From Climacium dendroides (Eukaryota; Streptophyta; Bryopsida; Hypnales; Climaciaceae): 64,000 bases of DNA. The stretch is taken from the NCBI GenBank assembly GCA_950106755.1, contig OX467084.1:37885213-37949212 (forward strand), read 5' to 3'. This document shows positions 37,037 to 50,600 of the stretch, in pieces. The notes beneath the pieces were generated by a model. It made no database searches. It saw only the letters and a list, made by a program, of their open reading frames with translations, and was not told the DNA's origin. Every line of letters begins with the position of its first letter. Position 1 is the stretch's first letter. The translations under genes were made by a program, and so were the position numbers.

Positions 37037-38370
37037 ATGGCGGAGTCGGAGCACAGCACAAGAGGTGATCGAGATGCACGCTGGTGGATGGGATGCCAAC
37101 CCCATATCCGCGCTCTCCGGGAGGCAATGCACTCTGCCACAGCCAACCGCGATATTGAGAATCTCTTGCAGAAGTGCGTCTCGCTCTACATGGCGGCCAT
37201 TCGTCAGAACTCGTCGCTGGAAGACGAGAAGATTTACATCGCTCTTTCAGGTACATAAACGCTTACTCCCACCCCTTTGCATTGTTTTTTTTGGATAGTT
37301 TTCTTGTTGTTGATTTTAAACATTCTCCAACAGTAATTTGGAATGGTTTTGCTATGGTTTCACAATGCTCATGCTTTCAATGCTTATTGCAATAGTTTTT
37401 GCGACGTTATCCGGTTAGATCGCTCCCAAAATTCTTCGTCAAAATCTTTAGAATTTCTTGGTGATGTTCATATGATTCATGTGATTGCTTGCATCCCGCA
37501 GGTGGGCGGATCACAGCTATGGAGGCGACGTTCACGTGGCTGGGAGGCTGGCGCCCTTCGTCCGCCATCCTGCTCGTCTACTCGCTCATGGGCGTGCAAC
37601 TCGAGGACGAGATTCGCAACTTCGGCTACGGACTCCGCGACTTGACTAACACGTCGGCCGTGCTTTCGCATCGACAGATCAGTAACCTCACGAAAGTCCA
37701 GAAGACCACAAGCGACATGGAGAGGAAGCTGTCCAAGAAGCTTGCGTACATTCAGGTACTAGAGAATCAATCAAAACATTATAACCTAAATAATGCCCTA
37801 GTTAGCTAGCTTGAGTGGTTGATCGATGAAGGTGATGGTTTAGGGTTTACTTAGAGAGCTAAAGGAAAGTGTTGCTAACACGTGCAGATGCTTATAAGCG
37901 ACCGAGATGTCCTTGCAGCCGTAAAAAGGCAGGTAGAGTTTGAATCTACGTCAAGAACTACAACTACTACTTCTACTAGGTCTTCAGATTCTTCTTCTTC
38001 TTTTTCGTCGTCGTCTTCGTCCTCTAAGACGAGGACTGATGATTTAAGAACCGCTCTCAAGCCTCGGATGTCACGCCTAAAGAAATTGCTCATTCAAGCG
38101 GACCAACTCCGTTTAACAACCCTCCACCAACTGTTTTTAGTTCTCACTCCTGTGCAAGTCGCCCGATGTGCCAGTGCCGCGTTTGAGCTTGCGTTCATGA
38201 TGCGTGAGCTAGGCAATGCCGCTCACTGCCGAATCTTGAGAGCTCCCATTCCTCCTAATCCCGAATTAGCACCTCATGTTGAAGCAATCCCGAGCTGTAG
38301 CTTGAAAGATTATTGTGGTAATAGTGCCAATCATAACTGTGTAGAAGAAGTAGAGCGTGACGATGATTGA
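37037..38370 (+). CDS. DOG1-domain protein (DOG1-like)
   Basis: Three exons, 37037-37250, 37502-37755 and 37888-38370, with GT-AG introns and consistent phases, give 316 aa. The DOG1 domain (PF14144 type) covers most of the protein: an N-terminal helix (MGCQPHIRALREAM), the highly conserved WLGGWRPSSAILLVYSLMG in exon 2, then LSHRQISNLTKVQKTTSDME. The C-terminal half has LRLTTLHQLFLVLTPVQVAR followed by FELAFMMRELG. A Ser/Thr-rich stretch (about residues 176-202, encoded by a TCT/TCG run) interrupts the domain. In seed plants DOG1 proteins act in dormancy and ABA signalling through PP2C phosphatases, and the domain also occurs in TGA bZIP factors. No basic region or leucine zipper precedes it here, so it belongs to the stand-alone group. 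The start is uncertain: an in-frame ATG at 36707 would add 110 residues with no known motif. Confidence 0.9.
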
Positions 38371-40220
38371 TGTGCCTATCAGTCTGGGCACTTTTGTTAG
38401 TGACTGTAGGGTTAGGGTTTAGGGTTTGGGTCCCTTCAGTTGGCCTTTCTCCCTTTCCGTTGGCCTTTGTGTGCATTAGTCTAACACACCAGGTCGATGA
38501 TCTATGTGCCAGCAATTAAATCTTTGCAGTGAGTGCTATTGCTGGTGCTCCGAAACTCTTTCACCAGAGTTGGGGAGTGGGACCCGTTGTCTGAGGTAGG
38601 GTGAGGGGGGAAAGAACTCGAGCGATGGTGGAGTTGACGGCCGATTTTATTGAAGCTTTGGAGATGGAGGCTATGGAAGCATTCTTCTGACAAGGTTAGG
38701 GTGAGCAATCAAGTGAAGCACTCTGCAGCAAGTTTGGTAGGAGTTCAATTCAAGGTTAGAGACTATTTTTACAGTTCGTTACGGTGCTATGGATTCTGAC
38801 AAACTTGCACTACGGATCAGTATCTTGTGTAGTTACTGTTTAATCTTCATCGTCTTTAGTTTAGGGTTGCTGTAATTCACTAACGAAACAAGCGTGCTGT
38901 GTAGAATCATGGAGCATTTTCTCCGTATGCCATTTTCTTGTGAGTGAGAGCAATCAAGTTCCTTTGATCGAAGGACAGGTGAATTTGCATAGGGCTGTTG
39001 CTCTCGTTTCTGACCTTGCATCACTCATGTTAAGACAATATTTCAGTAATATGTTTTCAGTACCAATGTTTTAGATTTTTTGAGGAACTTTTAGACGACA
39101 TTAGAAGAGAATCTTTCTCATGATTCACGGGGAAGTCTCCTTTTGGTTGCAGAGATCATACAGAGCCCCCCCGATGATACGTAGGGCATCTTTGACGATT
39201 ACTGTGACCATAGGGAGATCTCTTCATGAATTATGGCGAAGAAATCTTTTCTTATGATCTCTCGAATAGTTCATGAAGTACTCTAATTTGATTGAAAACC
39301 AGTTTTTAGCCATTGATACGAATCGATCACATTCAATTGAATTGGGATAACATGACAAGGATTTCGTTCCTACTTCTCCAAGGCCTGTTAGTCCAATACG
39401 AACGGCTCCATAGAGCATCGATCCTCCATGACGCACAGGTATGGTGGTAATAATGCTTACAACTATCTTGGCTCCGCTTCAGCTTGACAGAGGCAAGAGA
39501 TAACCTTCAAGCGTGCTCGGAATGCTGATGGTGATGCTAATGCAAATGGTTGCCTGCCTCAACTATTTTGCAAGTCTCGGAGACACAGCATCTGTGTTGC
39601 GACAACTGTTACCCACCCTCAAGGGAGAGCATTGTGGTGCGAGAAACGAAGCAGTTATGTAGCTTTTTGTTGATAGATAAGTTAGTGATGAAGCACTGCA
39701 GACGTTTCCTGTACTGAATTTAATTCATTTGAAATGTAGAAAACTCTTACCTCGAACACCAGTGTCCATTGTATCGATACTTTGCCACAAAGGTCGAGGC
39801 TCCGAATGTCCTCTTTTCTCTTCCTGCGCAATTACAACTGGCAATTGTAGAAACTCTTGTACCGTAATCAGTTTGATTGAATTGTCAACAAGAATTGCTG
39901 TCAATTTGCATAACAAGTACAGTACTTTCGGAAGCAAGAGACTGTACCTGACGTTCTAGGTTCAACCAAGAGTGAACTTCACACATTGCCATTGAGAAAT
40001 CCAAACAAAGAGAGAGACTGAGCAAATTCCTGAACACGAAGTTCACTACTGGCGCTCCAACAATCTTCCCGTGTAGTTGCAACCCAGCTCGTGGACTTCA
40101 ACGCAACCCTGAACACGAAGTTCACAACCGGCGCTCCAACAATCTTCCCGTGTAGTTGCAACCCAGCTCGTGGACTTCAACGCAACCCTGAAAGGACTTT
40201 GGCCTTAGCGTCTTACATGG
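38371..40220. other. Downstream region of the DOG1-like gene, unassigned
   Basis: Moderately GC-rich, mostly single-copy sequence, probably including the 3' UTR (a TTAGGGTTTAGGGTTTGGG telomere-like stretch lies near 38411). No convincing coding region was found. A 79-bp duplication lies at its far end. Confidence 0.4.
40030..40187. repeat. 79-bp tandem duplication
   Basis: Two copies (40030-40108, 40109-40187) beginning CTGAACACGAAGTTCAC differ at only a few positions (ACTACTGG versus ACAACCGG). Confidence 0.95.
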
Positions 40221-43200
40221 TTAACCCCATGACCAAGGTAGTCACCAAAATGCTCCAAGTATTGCATTAAGAGGTGCATTCTTTGATTCTACAAGAAACA
40301 ACGAAGTCATACAAGAGTCCTTTCAAGTCCTTCCTTCCAGACACTTTTGGTCTTCAAAGGTTAAACTTAGAAAGTCACCCATTAGCCACTTTTTGGCCAT
40401 AGTGTGCTTGCAGGGTTATTCTTAAATCCTAAAAGGAGTGATGGGTAGTCATTCAAATATGATTTAATTTTTGGACCAATAGGTGCATTTTTTTCCCTCC
40501 TTTAATAGAGAAAATCATTCATGAGGTACTTTATTTTTTTTAGCGTTGTTTTAGGGTTAAATATTTGTAGGGAACGATATGTATAGAGTTGTATTTGATT
40601 TATGTAGAATACAAATTATACACTAAAATATGGCAAGACATGTGCTGTTAGATTCGTAATTCAACAATTAGCATCTTCCAATTGAATGTCATTTTAGCAT
40701 CTATAATAATATATTGGGGTCAAATCACACTCAAAGGTACCAAAAAAGATGCCAAATCCACTACAATCTGCAATGTAATTTCTTTTTAGCTATTCTTTTT
40801 TTTAAAACAATCTATTAATTATACGTAGTTTAGTCCTTTTCAACTAGTATATCAAGTAATGTTAAGCCTAATAATTTTTTATTCATCCAAAAATAAAAAA
40901 TTATCTACTATAGTTTCAATTGAGGTTCCAATTGTCAACTTGTCAAATTTTTCAATGGTAGAAAAAGGAGCTAATTTTTGATGAATAATAATGTGATTGA
41001 ATTAAAAAAAATTACATGTATATATAATCATATAATAGAGTAAAAAAAGAACTCTTTTGCTACAGTTTGAATACTTTTTTATTTTCTATAATATTCAGGT
41101 TTTAAAACATATGAACGTTTTTTTAATATAAAAATAATCCAAATGATGATTGATTTAAAACAAAAAAAACAAAAAATTTATATATTATTCACTTCAAGGT
41201 CCCTATGTAATTTATTTTTGGAATTGAATGCCTAAAATATTTTTAAAGAATAAATCAATAAATGATCAAAAATCAATCAATTAATTATTAAATTAAACTA
41301 TTTTGTATTCAAGCTTTAATCACTAAAAATTCTTTTTAATAGTATTATGCTTGAGATGTATAAAAATTTGGATAAAAATATCCTTTTAAAGTGATATATC
41401 CTCACTAAGATATGCTCCTTCAAAACATGCTGCCTATTTTTTCCATTCACCCAAATAAAACTTCAAATTTAAATATTTACTAAACTACAATTTGATTTTA
41501 GGTGCTCACTCTCAATGTGAACTTCAAGATCCTAGAGTTACATTCTATCTAATCTCAAGAAAAATGAGCAAACAAATTATTCAAGTTCTTGGTAGTTTTC
41601 GCACATTTTGAAAGTATATCCTTCTTGAGTCACTTTGTTAGGATTAAGGACTAAGTATGAGATACTCTACAAGTCCAAATTATAAAGATGTATTGTAAAA
41701 TACAACTTAGAATAATAATGTGATAATGATTCTTAAACAAAAAATTAAAAAATATAATTTATAGACCATATCCAAATGATTAAATCAATAGTTGCACTAA
41801 CTTTAAAATAAATAAAAAATTAATTTAATATTGAAAATTCCTTGTAAAATTGATCACAGACTAAATTTTTATATTTTTTACTAAATTTTTTTTGTAGGTT
41901 CAAACTTTTAGGTGCTAATTATTGTGAATTTTCATGATTTTTATTTTAGGTATTTATTTAAGTGATTTTGCAAGGATCATTTTTTAAACCAAAAAGTTAC
42001 TTATTGATATCAAGTAAAATTTATACCCTTGTTTGAATTCTGAAATATTTGCAAAGAATAGTTTTAAAAATCTACACTAAAAAAAGTTAAGAGAATTAAT
42101 ATAGAAAATCTACAAACATTTAGATGAATGTTTGTAGATACCAAGATTTTGTATATTTGGAACACGCTTGAATCTATCTATTCAAAATCTATAATATTCA
42201 AAATTTGAGTATTTAGTATTTAAAGGGTTAAGGCCTCATGATGATATTTGTATTGATTCAATTGCAAATGAAATGAAATGTAATGACTATATAAGTCAAA
42301 ATGCACCTAAGGAGTAAAGATTAGCTTTAAGGCCCAACAATTTTCAAAACTTTTGACTACATGGTTAAAAAATTATTGTATGATATGTAATTTTTAGCAT
42401 TTGGTAGGTACCCTAGGTAGTAAAAAGACTTCTTTAAAAGTTACTTTTAAAAAAAATAAAAATTTGAAATTGGTTCTCTAGATTTATTTATATATTAAAA
42501 GCTTTGAATCATTTCATTTTGATTAATGAGATGAAAGTTATGAGGAGTTTTAGTTGTGGGTAGTAATGGAATCTATACTATAGAAGCCTATGGTTAAACT
42601 TTGAAATCCTTTATTTAACTTCATTTTTAATATTTTTGAAAAAAATAAAAACATTAGATGTACATTGTTTATTACAACATTACAACCATTGGGATTGGCA
42701 TTTTTCCATTCCATAAATAAATGATTAACAATTTAGTATTTTGAATCATTCTCTACTTCTTTCTACTTACTATTTTTTCCTATATGTTGTACAATTGTAA
42801 ATGATCTAAATTTTTTCAAGCATGTAGCCAACTTGCCTTGAAGAATGAATCTAAAGAGTTACAACCATTTTGGACTCTTTTTATACAAATTTGACCTTAT
42901 GAAGTGCAGTTGCTTGGTTTTTTGTAAGGGCAAAAAAAAGTTTTTAGCCACTTCAAATGCTAATATCTTGCAACCTACACGGTGGAAATTTTTGAAATTT
43001 TTTCCACATCATTTCAAACCAACGTACTATAGAAGCCTATAGTTACATGTATCCAAAAATGTTTTCTTTTTCTAAAATTTGGTACTTGTATTAGAAATGG
43101 CAATTTTAGAGCATTTTTGATGAAAAGATAATAAAAAACTTTTAGGGGTTAAGCTACTATCAAATAAGGTATTTTAATTGATAAAAGATTTAAAGATTAG

Positions 43201-44000
43201 AAACAAGATTGCACAAAAGAATGTATGAAAGAGGTATGGATACACAAATTGATTAGGTGCTTGTTTATAATTGAAATTCATTCATAATCTCAATTCCATT
43301 CCACAAAAAATGCTCCTCCTTTTAGGTTCCTTCCCAATCCCAAATCCAAATGCATTGACCAATTGCAATTACAACCACATGTTTATTTTCAAAATGGTTT
43401 GTAACCCTGCCAAGCCCACTTGTGGCTGGTGGGCTTGTATTTTATTTCTCCTTGCAATGAAATTTTGTTTCATTTGTTTAAAAAAAAGAAAGTTTGTAAC
43501 TATGCAATTTGTAAGGTTAATTTAGAAGGCAAACCATAAATGTAAACTCAAATTTGTTGCAACATTTGTAAAAATAAACTTACTATGCTTTTTTTGGATT
43601 AAAAAAATGAATCAACCTTATTCAAAATAAACACGTTATGCTTTTTTTTTAAAAATTTAATTTATAATGAGTCAATCATTTCAAGCTTCCCACACTCCCT
43701 AAAATTTTCAGATTTATTGCATTACTTTTCATTGCCAAAAATAATTTTTAAAGGGGTTGGAAAAAGGTCCCCTATCCCTTGAGGTCTGGAAGACTCTAGA
43801 AGAGTCCCATAAGTCTTGGAAAGTAAGTCTGGTCTTATAACCAATGTGAACGTGAATGAAGAGTCTGAGGTACTACAGTAGTCCTGGAGTCTGGGAGATA
43901 CTGTAGTTCTACTGTACTACCCGGGCCATGAAGCCTTACGTAACTGACGCTATCCTCTAGCTAGGTACTGTACCGATTCTTTCAAGTCACCGAATCCCGA
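40221..44000. other. AT-rich repeat region before the M16 gene
   Basis: No gene is supported. It includes, near 40225-40560, a reverse-oriented fragment of the 32030-type family (GACCAAGGTAGTCACCAAAA), and the full-length AT-rich family copy at 42300-43152. From about 43,760 the sequence becomes unique again, with a small hairpin at 43869-43921 (GGTACTACAGTAG opposite CTACTGTACTACC), and leads into the M16 promoter. Confidence 0.5.
42300..43152 (+). repeat. Large AT-rich repeat family, long copy
   Basis: About 0.85 kb, ending CTTTTAGGGGTTAA at 43152. Its reverse complement matches 54225-55050 closely, base for base over long stretches (for example CAAGCATGTAGCCAACTTGC, CTACTTCTTTCTACTTACTA and ACCATTGGGATTGG.ATTTT). 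More distant copies are at 30.65, 60.7, 62.3 and 63.2 kb. No transposase-like frame is present. Confidence 0.8.
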
Positions 44001-44668
44001 GCGAAGCCTACTATCAACTCCAGATTTCTCTCTTGTAGGAGTGGAGGAGTCAAATTGGTGGTAGAGAGATTATTTTATGTGGCATGTGCCAGATTACCAC
44101 CAAGTGCATCAAAGCGGTCGATACGATGTCGTCCAACTCAAACAGAAATTGCAATTACTTTGCAGTAGAATGATTCAGTCTTTCATTCTCTTGATAAAAC
44201 TTTAGGAGTCCAATGATCTTTTTCTCCTGAAGGTAACAATCATGGATGAAACTAATGCTACGAATTTTGACAAAAATAAGCGATCGGCACTTTCTGTAGA
44301 ATTTGTTCTGCAACGGCACCGGAAGTTCTCAAGTTTTTTCGAACGCAATTGCTGTTACCGTCAATAGCTAGCCGGCAGTACTGTATGTCATGCTGTTTGA
44401 AATGAGATGCAGGTTCTGAATTGGAAGTCGATTCCTAGCGTCGATTTAGGTGCAGTCTTGTGCTGTAGAAATTTGACCGCCTCGAGAGTATTTGTAGTAC
44501 CGCTCTAGTAGAGGATAACGAGGCTGTCGGAGAATTTTCTTGATAAGTAATAGCTTGGGGACGAGTTTGCTAGGGAAATTGACACAATCGGAGTTCGTGC
44601 AATTTGCGCTACTCCGGTTTCGGTAGTTTGTTGGATTTTGAAAGCGTTGAGGATTGATAGTGTGAATT

Positions 44669-47600
44669 ATGGAGGGAAGCGAAGCGAAGCCAATGGCGAG
44701 CGAAGGCATACAACGGCAGCCATCTGGGAAGCAGTTAAAGAAACAGATGTCTACTCTGGAGCCTGGGAAGTACGTGCGGTCGAATTCGATGGTGTTGAAG
44801 TCCGAGGAAGTGGCCATCGCTCCACCGGCGCCTGCAGAGCCACTCGTGCTAGGTTTCGAGGGGCTGAAGCCTCTGAACGTCAAATCTGAGGATCTTCTTC
44901 CTGCAGGTCCGGCGGGAGCTTTGTACGGAGTGTTGGAGAATGGGATGCGGTACTATGTCCGCAAAAACGCAAAGCCGCGAGATCGAGCAGCTCTTGCACT
45001 TGCGGTGTCGGTAGGGTAAGCTTCGATGGAACCAAGTCTTGTTTCTTTCATTTATATTTTGTTAATATCCTGCTGACGCACACCATTTCTTGAATATCTT
45101 TGTTTCAGTGATAGCCAAGCTAGCGCATTCATTAGGCGGTTTCTGTTTGCGGTAAATGACGCCTGTGAGTCCTCAGGAATGTCTGAATCTTCTCAAAGCG
45201 TACTGGCAAGTAGAACCTCATCAGATGCAGGAATTATTTCAAATTGTACTTTAGGATGTGAAATCAAACCCTGATCTTTTAAAATGAAATGTCGAGTGGC
45301 AGGTCTGTTTTGGAGGAGGACGGCGAGCAAGGTGTCGCACATATTGTGGAGCATTTGGCTTTTAGTGCTACTAAGGATTATTCAAACCATGATTTGGTTC
45401 ATTTCTTGGAGACTATTGGCTCGCAGTTTGGACCTTGCAACAATGCGTACACATCTTATGATGAGACGGTCTATGAGATATTGGTTCCTGTTGATAGACC
45501 CGAAATCTTGTCCAAATCTCTCCATGTTTTGGCTGAATACAGCACAGAGGTATGATGCAGCTTACAAGATAAATGTTTCTTTAGTAATTTCTAATTTCTC
45601 TGACCTCCAGTGTCTCATATGTTGAAGCAATTACTGGGGGAGTTCTTGCAAAACCCATGTTGTGAAATGAATTTTCAGATTCGGGCATCCGATGAGGATT
45701 TGGAGAAAGAGAGAGGTGCTGTGCTGGAGGAATGGAGAAAGAGAAGGGATTCCTCTGGGCGATCATGGGCAGCATACGCGAAAGTCTTATTGGAAGGTTC
45801 TAAGGTGTCATATCTCATTTTGTTTCAATTTTAGGGTAGTTTAAGACAGGTTCGCGTACTTGTTCCAGGGACAACTTTTACTGGTCATAGCAAGGGAGTT
45901 AAATCGATCACCTCTGTTAATGGTAGGAGTCAAGTAAGGTCGTGTGACTCCTTGCAAATTAGAGCACCAGAACTATTCATCGGTTTGTGTACCGACAGAC
46001 AGTAATCATTCCTTAATGAACTTTCTGACTGCTTGCAGTATGCTGAACGTCTAGCAATTGGAGAAGAGGAAGTTATTAAAAGCGTGCCTGGGCAACGTGT
46101 GCGAGATTTCTACCGTACTTGGTATCGACCAGAAAACATGGCAGTTGTTGCGGTTGGAGACTTTGACAACTCTGAGGTATTGCACTTTATGGCACGAATT
46201 TGGCTTGCTCAAACCTCCAGGACCTTTTCAGGTGTACAGAAGCCTTTGTTCTGTAATAAGTTCAATGGTATGCTTCTTGAAGCCTTAGAATAGCTTTGAA
46301 CAGTATCTAAATTGATTGCATACGCCGAAAACATCCTTTCTGATTGAATTTCTTTGGTATTCTTTTCTTCGTTTTTCTTCGTTCAAAATCTTAAGTTTTT
46401 CATGTTTACCCTAGGATGTTGTCGAACGCATCAAACTCGAGTTCGCCGCTAAGCAAAGTCATGTTCAAGACACAAACCGTTCTTTCACAACTCCGACATT
46501 CCCAGTGCCTCCACATGATGAACCACGCTTCTTATGTTTTGTGGATCCAGAGGCAGGAGGAGTAAGTAATCATCTCATCTACCTTTTGCACTTCCACTTC
46601 CGCTTTTGTTTTGACTTTCTAAATAGAGATGGTTATTACAAAGTGGTTCTTGGTTATAACAAATTGTGTTCCTCTGTCGGCAATGAAGCTTCCAGTCCAA
46701 TTATTTTTTCTGACTGGGATGACGGCAGTCTTCTTTGTGTTGAAAGAGCATATGTTTCCAAGCATCATTGATTTTCAGAAGACCTAACATCAAAATCTTC
46801 ATTTTGATATATTCAGTCAAGAGTCGACCTAGCCTACAAGGCACCAAGACCATCGAAAAACACAGTAAAAGATATCCGTTTGGAACTGGCTAGGGCAATG
46901 TTCTTCAATGCTTTAGATAATAGGCTCTACAGGATTTCCAAGCAGACAGATCGGCCGTTTTATTCCGGCTACGGGACAAGTATGATCATTACCAACCCAG
47001 TGATGGTTTACACCCTTCGTGCACTATGTTCCGAAGGAAAAACATGTCGAGCACTAGAACAATTGCTCACAGAGGTGAGAATCTTATGCTCTTATCTTTA
47101 ACAACAGTTTTAATTAGTAACTCGTGCATTTAGCGCGAAGGCATTGTTCTAATTTGCGAGGATACTGTGTTAAATGTGAAGGTTGCACGAGTACGATTAC
47201 ACGGGTTTTCTGAGAGGGAAATAGCAGTTGCGCGTGCAGAGCATCTGGTGGTCCTTAAATCAAATTATCTACAGCGAGACCAACGTCAGTCCACAGATTT
47301 GCGTGACATTTACGTTGAGGTGAGGCAACTGGCTTTGGTGTGATCGATTTTAGAAACAATTATCTGAGATTTAAGATGGTGTGAAGAGTTTTTTTAATCA
47401 TTGAGACTCTCATTTTTATCGAGTTTCTCTTGAATCGAGTGCCATGCAATTTCAAGGTAACGAGAAGGGCTTTTGCAGATAAGAAGCATTGAATTTTATC
47501 ATATAGCTTATATAAGAGTTTTACAGATGTAAAAAACTGTGCTCAAAGAATGATACTTTTTCGGGTTCTGTTTCGCGTCATAAGACCAACATATGCACCA

Positions 47601-50600
47601 TTTTCGAAGGCAACGAGACTTCAGTGACAACTGACTCTAACCAAATGAGATTCGTGTTTTAGCACTTCTTGCGGGGAGATGCGTTACCATCAATCGAATA
47701 TTCAACGCAGCTTCAGAAGACTCTCCTAGAAGGTGCGTTCATTTTTACAGATTCATTCTTGTCCCTCTTTTGCCCTATTTGACAGATCATGTTTAAAAAT
47801 TTCGCTGGGAAAGCTAGCTCTATGGAAGATAGCTAGAGTTTGAAGTGAATCTCAATATCGACGCAACAACAGTGGGAGTTCTGACATATTCTTATTCCAA
47901 ATATCAGACATCTCTGCTACGGAGGTGTCGAAGGTTGCAGAGCACTTTTACACAACTCATAGCTGTGTAATTAAAACTACCGAACCTCATGCGATTGCGG
48001 ACGAAGAGAAATTAAAGACTGTTGTTGCGAAAGTAGCAGAGATGGAAACACGGGGTGATATCGCCACTTGGGATGAGGAAAATCTCCCAGAAGTCATTGT
48101 TATGGATCTCCCCGCACCAGGGTAAGGAGATCGCTGTGTGCACCGAGGAATTACTAATTAGATTTCTATTCTGTTTGTAGACCTCAATGAGGTCAATTGC
48201 TTCAGCATGACCTTCTTTAGTTTCTGTGACGGTGTTAGGGCTATAGAGAGGTTTCGGCAGACTGTAGAGAGTTATGGTCTGTGGACATGATGGGTGCATG
48301 ACTTGATGTTTTCTGGGATGTGTAGAGTAATTATCGAGACCAAGGAATGTCCCGAATTTGAAGCAACAGAGATAACTCTAAGCAATGGGATGCGCGTGTG
48401 CTATAAATGCACACACTTCAATGATGATGAGGTTAACATTCCCTTTTATCTATCGATTCACTTTACTGCACGTTGTTTGTGTACTCTGTAATTTACCTCG
48501 ATGTATCTCGATTTGTAAGCTGATCTATTGCCTGGGCAGAAGGGCAGACCTACTTAACTAATAATTTGTGCTTGAGAAATTTTTAAACCATCTCTTGGGT
48601 TCCACTTTTGTCACTACAGATTCTCGTGCGTGGATTTACATACGGAGGAATATCTGAAATAGATGAAAGTGACCACTATACATGCAAAATGGGAAGATCC
48701 TTTGCTGATGAACTGGGCATTTATGGCCATAAACCTCCTGTACTGAGTGAACTGCTAGCAGGCAAAATTATTGGTCTAAGCGTAACTCTTGGATATTACA
48801 CGCGGACTTTTGCCGTAGATTGTTCGAAAGCGGACTTGGAAACAGCTCTGCAGGTAATATAATCTTCCTTGCTTCACTGTGACTGTTAGCAGGACTCTTC
48901 ACATTCTCTGACTGCCAAAAAGTACAGCTACATTCAGATTATAGTACTGATCTACAATTATAGCCTATGGTTTCTCTAATGATAATTTAGCAGTATACGA
49001 GGTTTATTTGTAGAGAGATGCACTTGCAAGTGCACATGCATACCGGGAGAAAATAGTGGAGTAACTGTTTACTGAGATTGCTGAATTTTGCTCCAGCTTG
49101 GGCACCAATTGTTTGTGACGAAAGTAGAGGCTGCCGATGCGGAAGTGAAACTGGTGATGGAAAGATATATCGAGCATTTCAAGGCCCTAGATCGAGATCC
49201 GCAGACTGCATTCTACAACAAAATTAGGGCTGTCAACCTTGGTGATTCTTTTTTCTACAAGGTTAGTTCAAGGTTAGGTGTTGTTGACTACATATTTATG
49301 TGTTCGTTTGTCCACCCCGTTCATTCTTGGCAACAAATGACTGTTATGCTGATCCTAAACTCGTGCTTTTGACTGGTTGATGTGCACTGGTAGCCGTGGA
49401 CAACAGCAACTCTAACCAAAGTGGATCCAAAGAAAGGTTGCCAATATTTTAATGATTGCTACATAGACCCTTCCACGTTTACAGTGATAATCGTTGGAGC
49501 TATCGACACTAAGGAGGCCTTGCCACTTATATTGCAATACCTGGTAATACGATGCTCATTATCTACTTCATTTCCTGGAAAATATCAAATCGCTGCGACT
49601 CTGTGAACAAAAATATATTTACATTTCAGTATATTGTTTGTTCTAGTAAAGCGTTCTACACCCATGAATTCCTCTGCTCATACCAAGTATGATTATTTTT
49701 CGCTTAGAGAATCTTGTCCTAATAAAATGCTTTGAATTCATTAAGGGCGGTATTCCTAAGCCAGAGAAGCCTGTGATGCTCTTCGACAGCAAAAACTTGG
49801 CAATTGTGCCTGTGACTCCTACTTCAGAGATAATAAGGTACTGTACTAGCCTTACTCTTTCAGAAATGAATAGATCTCTGTCTTTACAAGCAGATCAAAT
49901 GATATGCGTGTCTTAAATTATACCTTACGAGTAATTTTTGAGTTGATTTTATCAGGGAAGAAGTTCGTATGGACATGGTCGAAGCCCAGTGTGAAGTTTA
50001 TCTCTCTTTTCCTATCCATTTACAAGGTCCCCAGGTGGTGAGAGCTCATGCCCCAAGTTGAAAACTCCAGACAACATTCATCACTTTTCTCTTATCGTGC
50101 ACAGGGTTGTGTTCATTACTAATTTGACAGAATTTCCTACTAAATCGCTAGAATTTTCTTTTCATTCAGGACCTTGACGTGGAGAAGACAGATTTCATGT
50201 GCAAGTTCCTGAAAACAAAAATTATGCAAGTTCTACGATTCAAACATGGAAAGGTAGGGTTTAGGGTTTAGGGTTCCTCTACAGTTTCTTTCGAAGACAC
50301 TCGAATGAGTCTTGTCAAGCAGCTGACCGTGAAACTGTTGCCCATCCTGACAGGTGTACAATGCAACTGTGTCTGCATACATGGGAGGCAGTAATCCGTT
50401 CTTGTATGAGGAGATGTTTGGGCATGTTGCTGTCAATTTTTCTTGTGATCCTGACATTGCATGGGAGTTGGTAAATACAATTCTACTCCGTATAGCACAC
50501 TAATTTTAATTATACGACTTGCATTAATTCATACTCTTGATTCTGAAAACCAGCATAGAATATGACGCCAGAGTTCTTCTTGACAATGTTGAAGATTCGG

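Noticed and set aside
44638..44889. An overlapping upstream frame before the M16 start
   Set aside because: Its first codon is TTG, not ATG, and it merely shifts frame over the well-supported exon 1.
50255..50275. Possible true telomere
   Set aside because: Only three units, inside an intron with coding exons on both sides.
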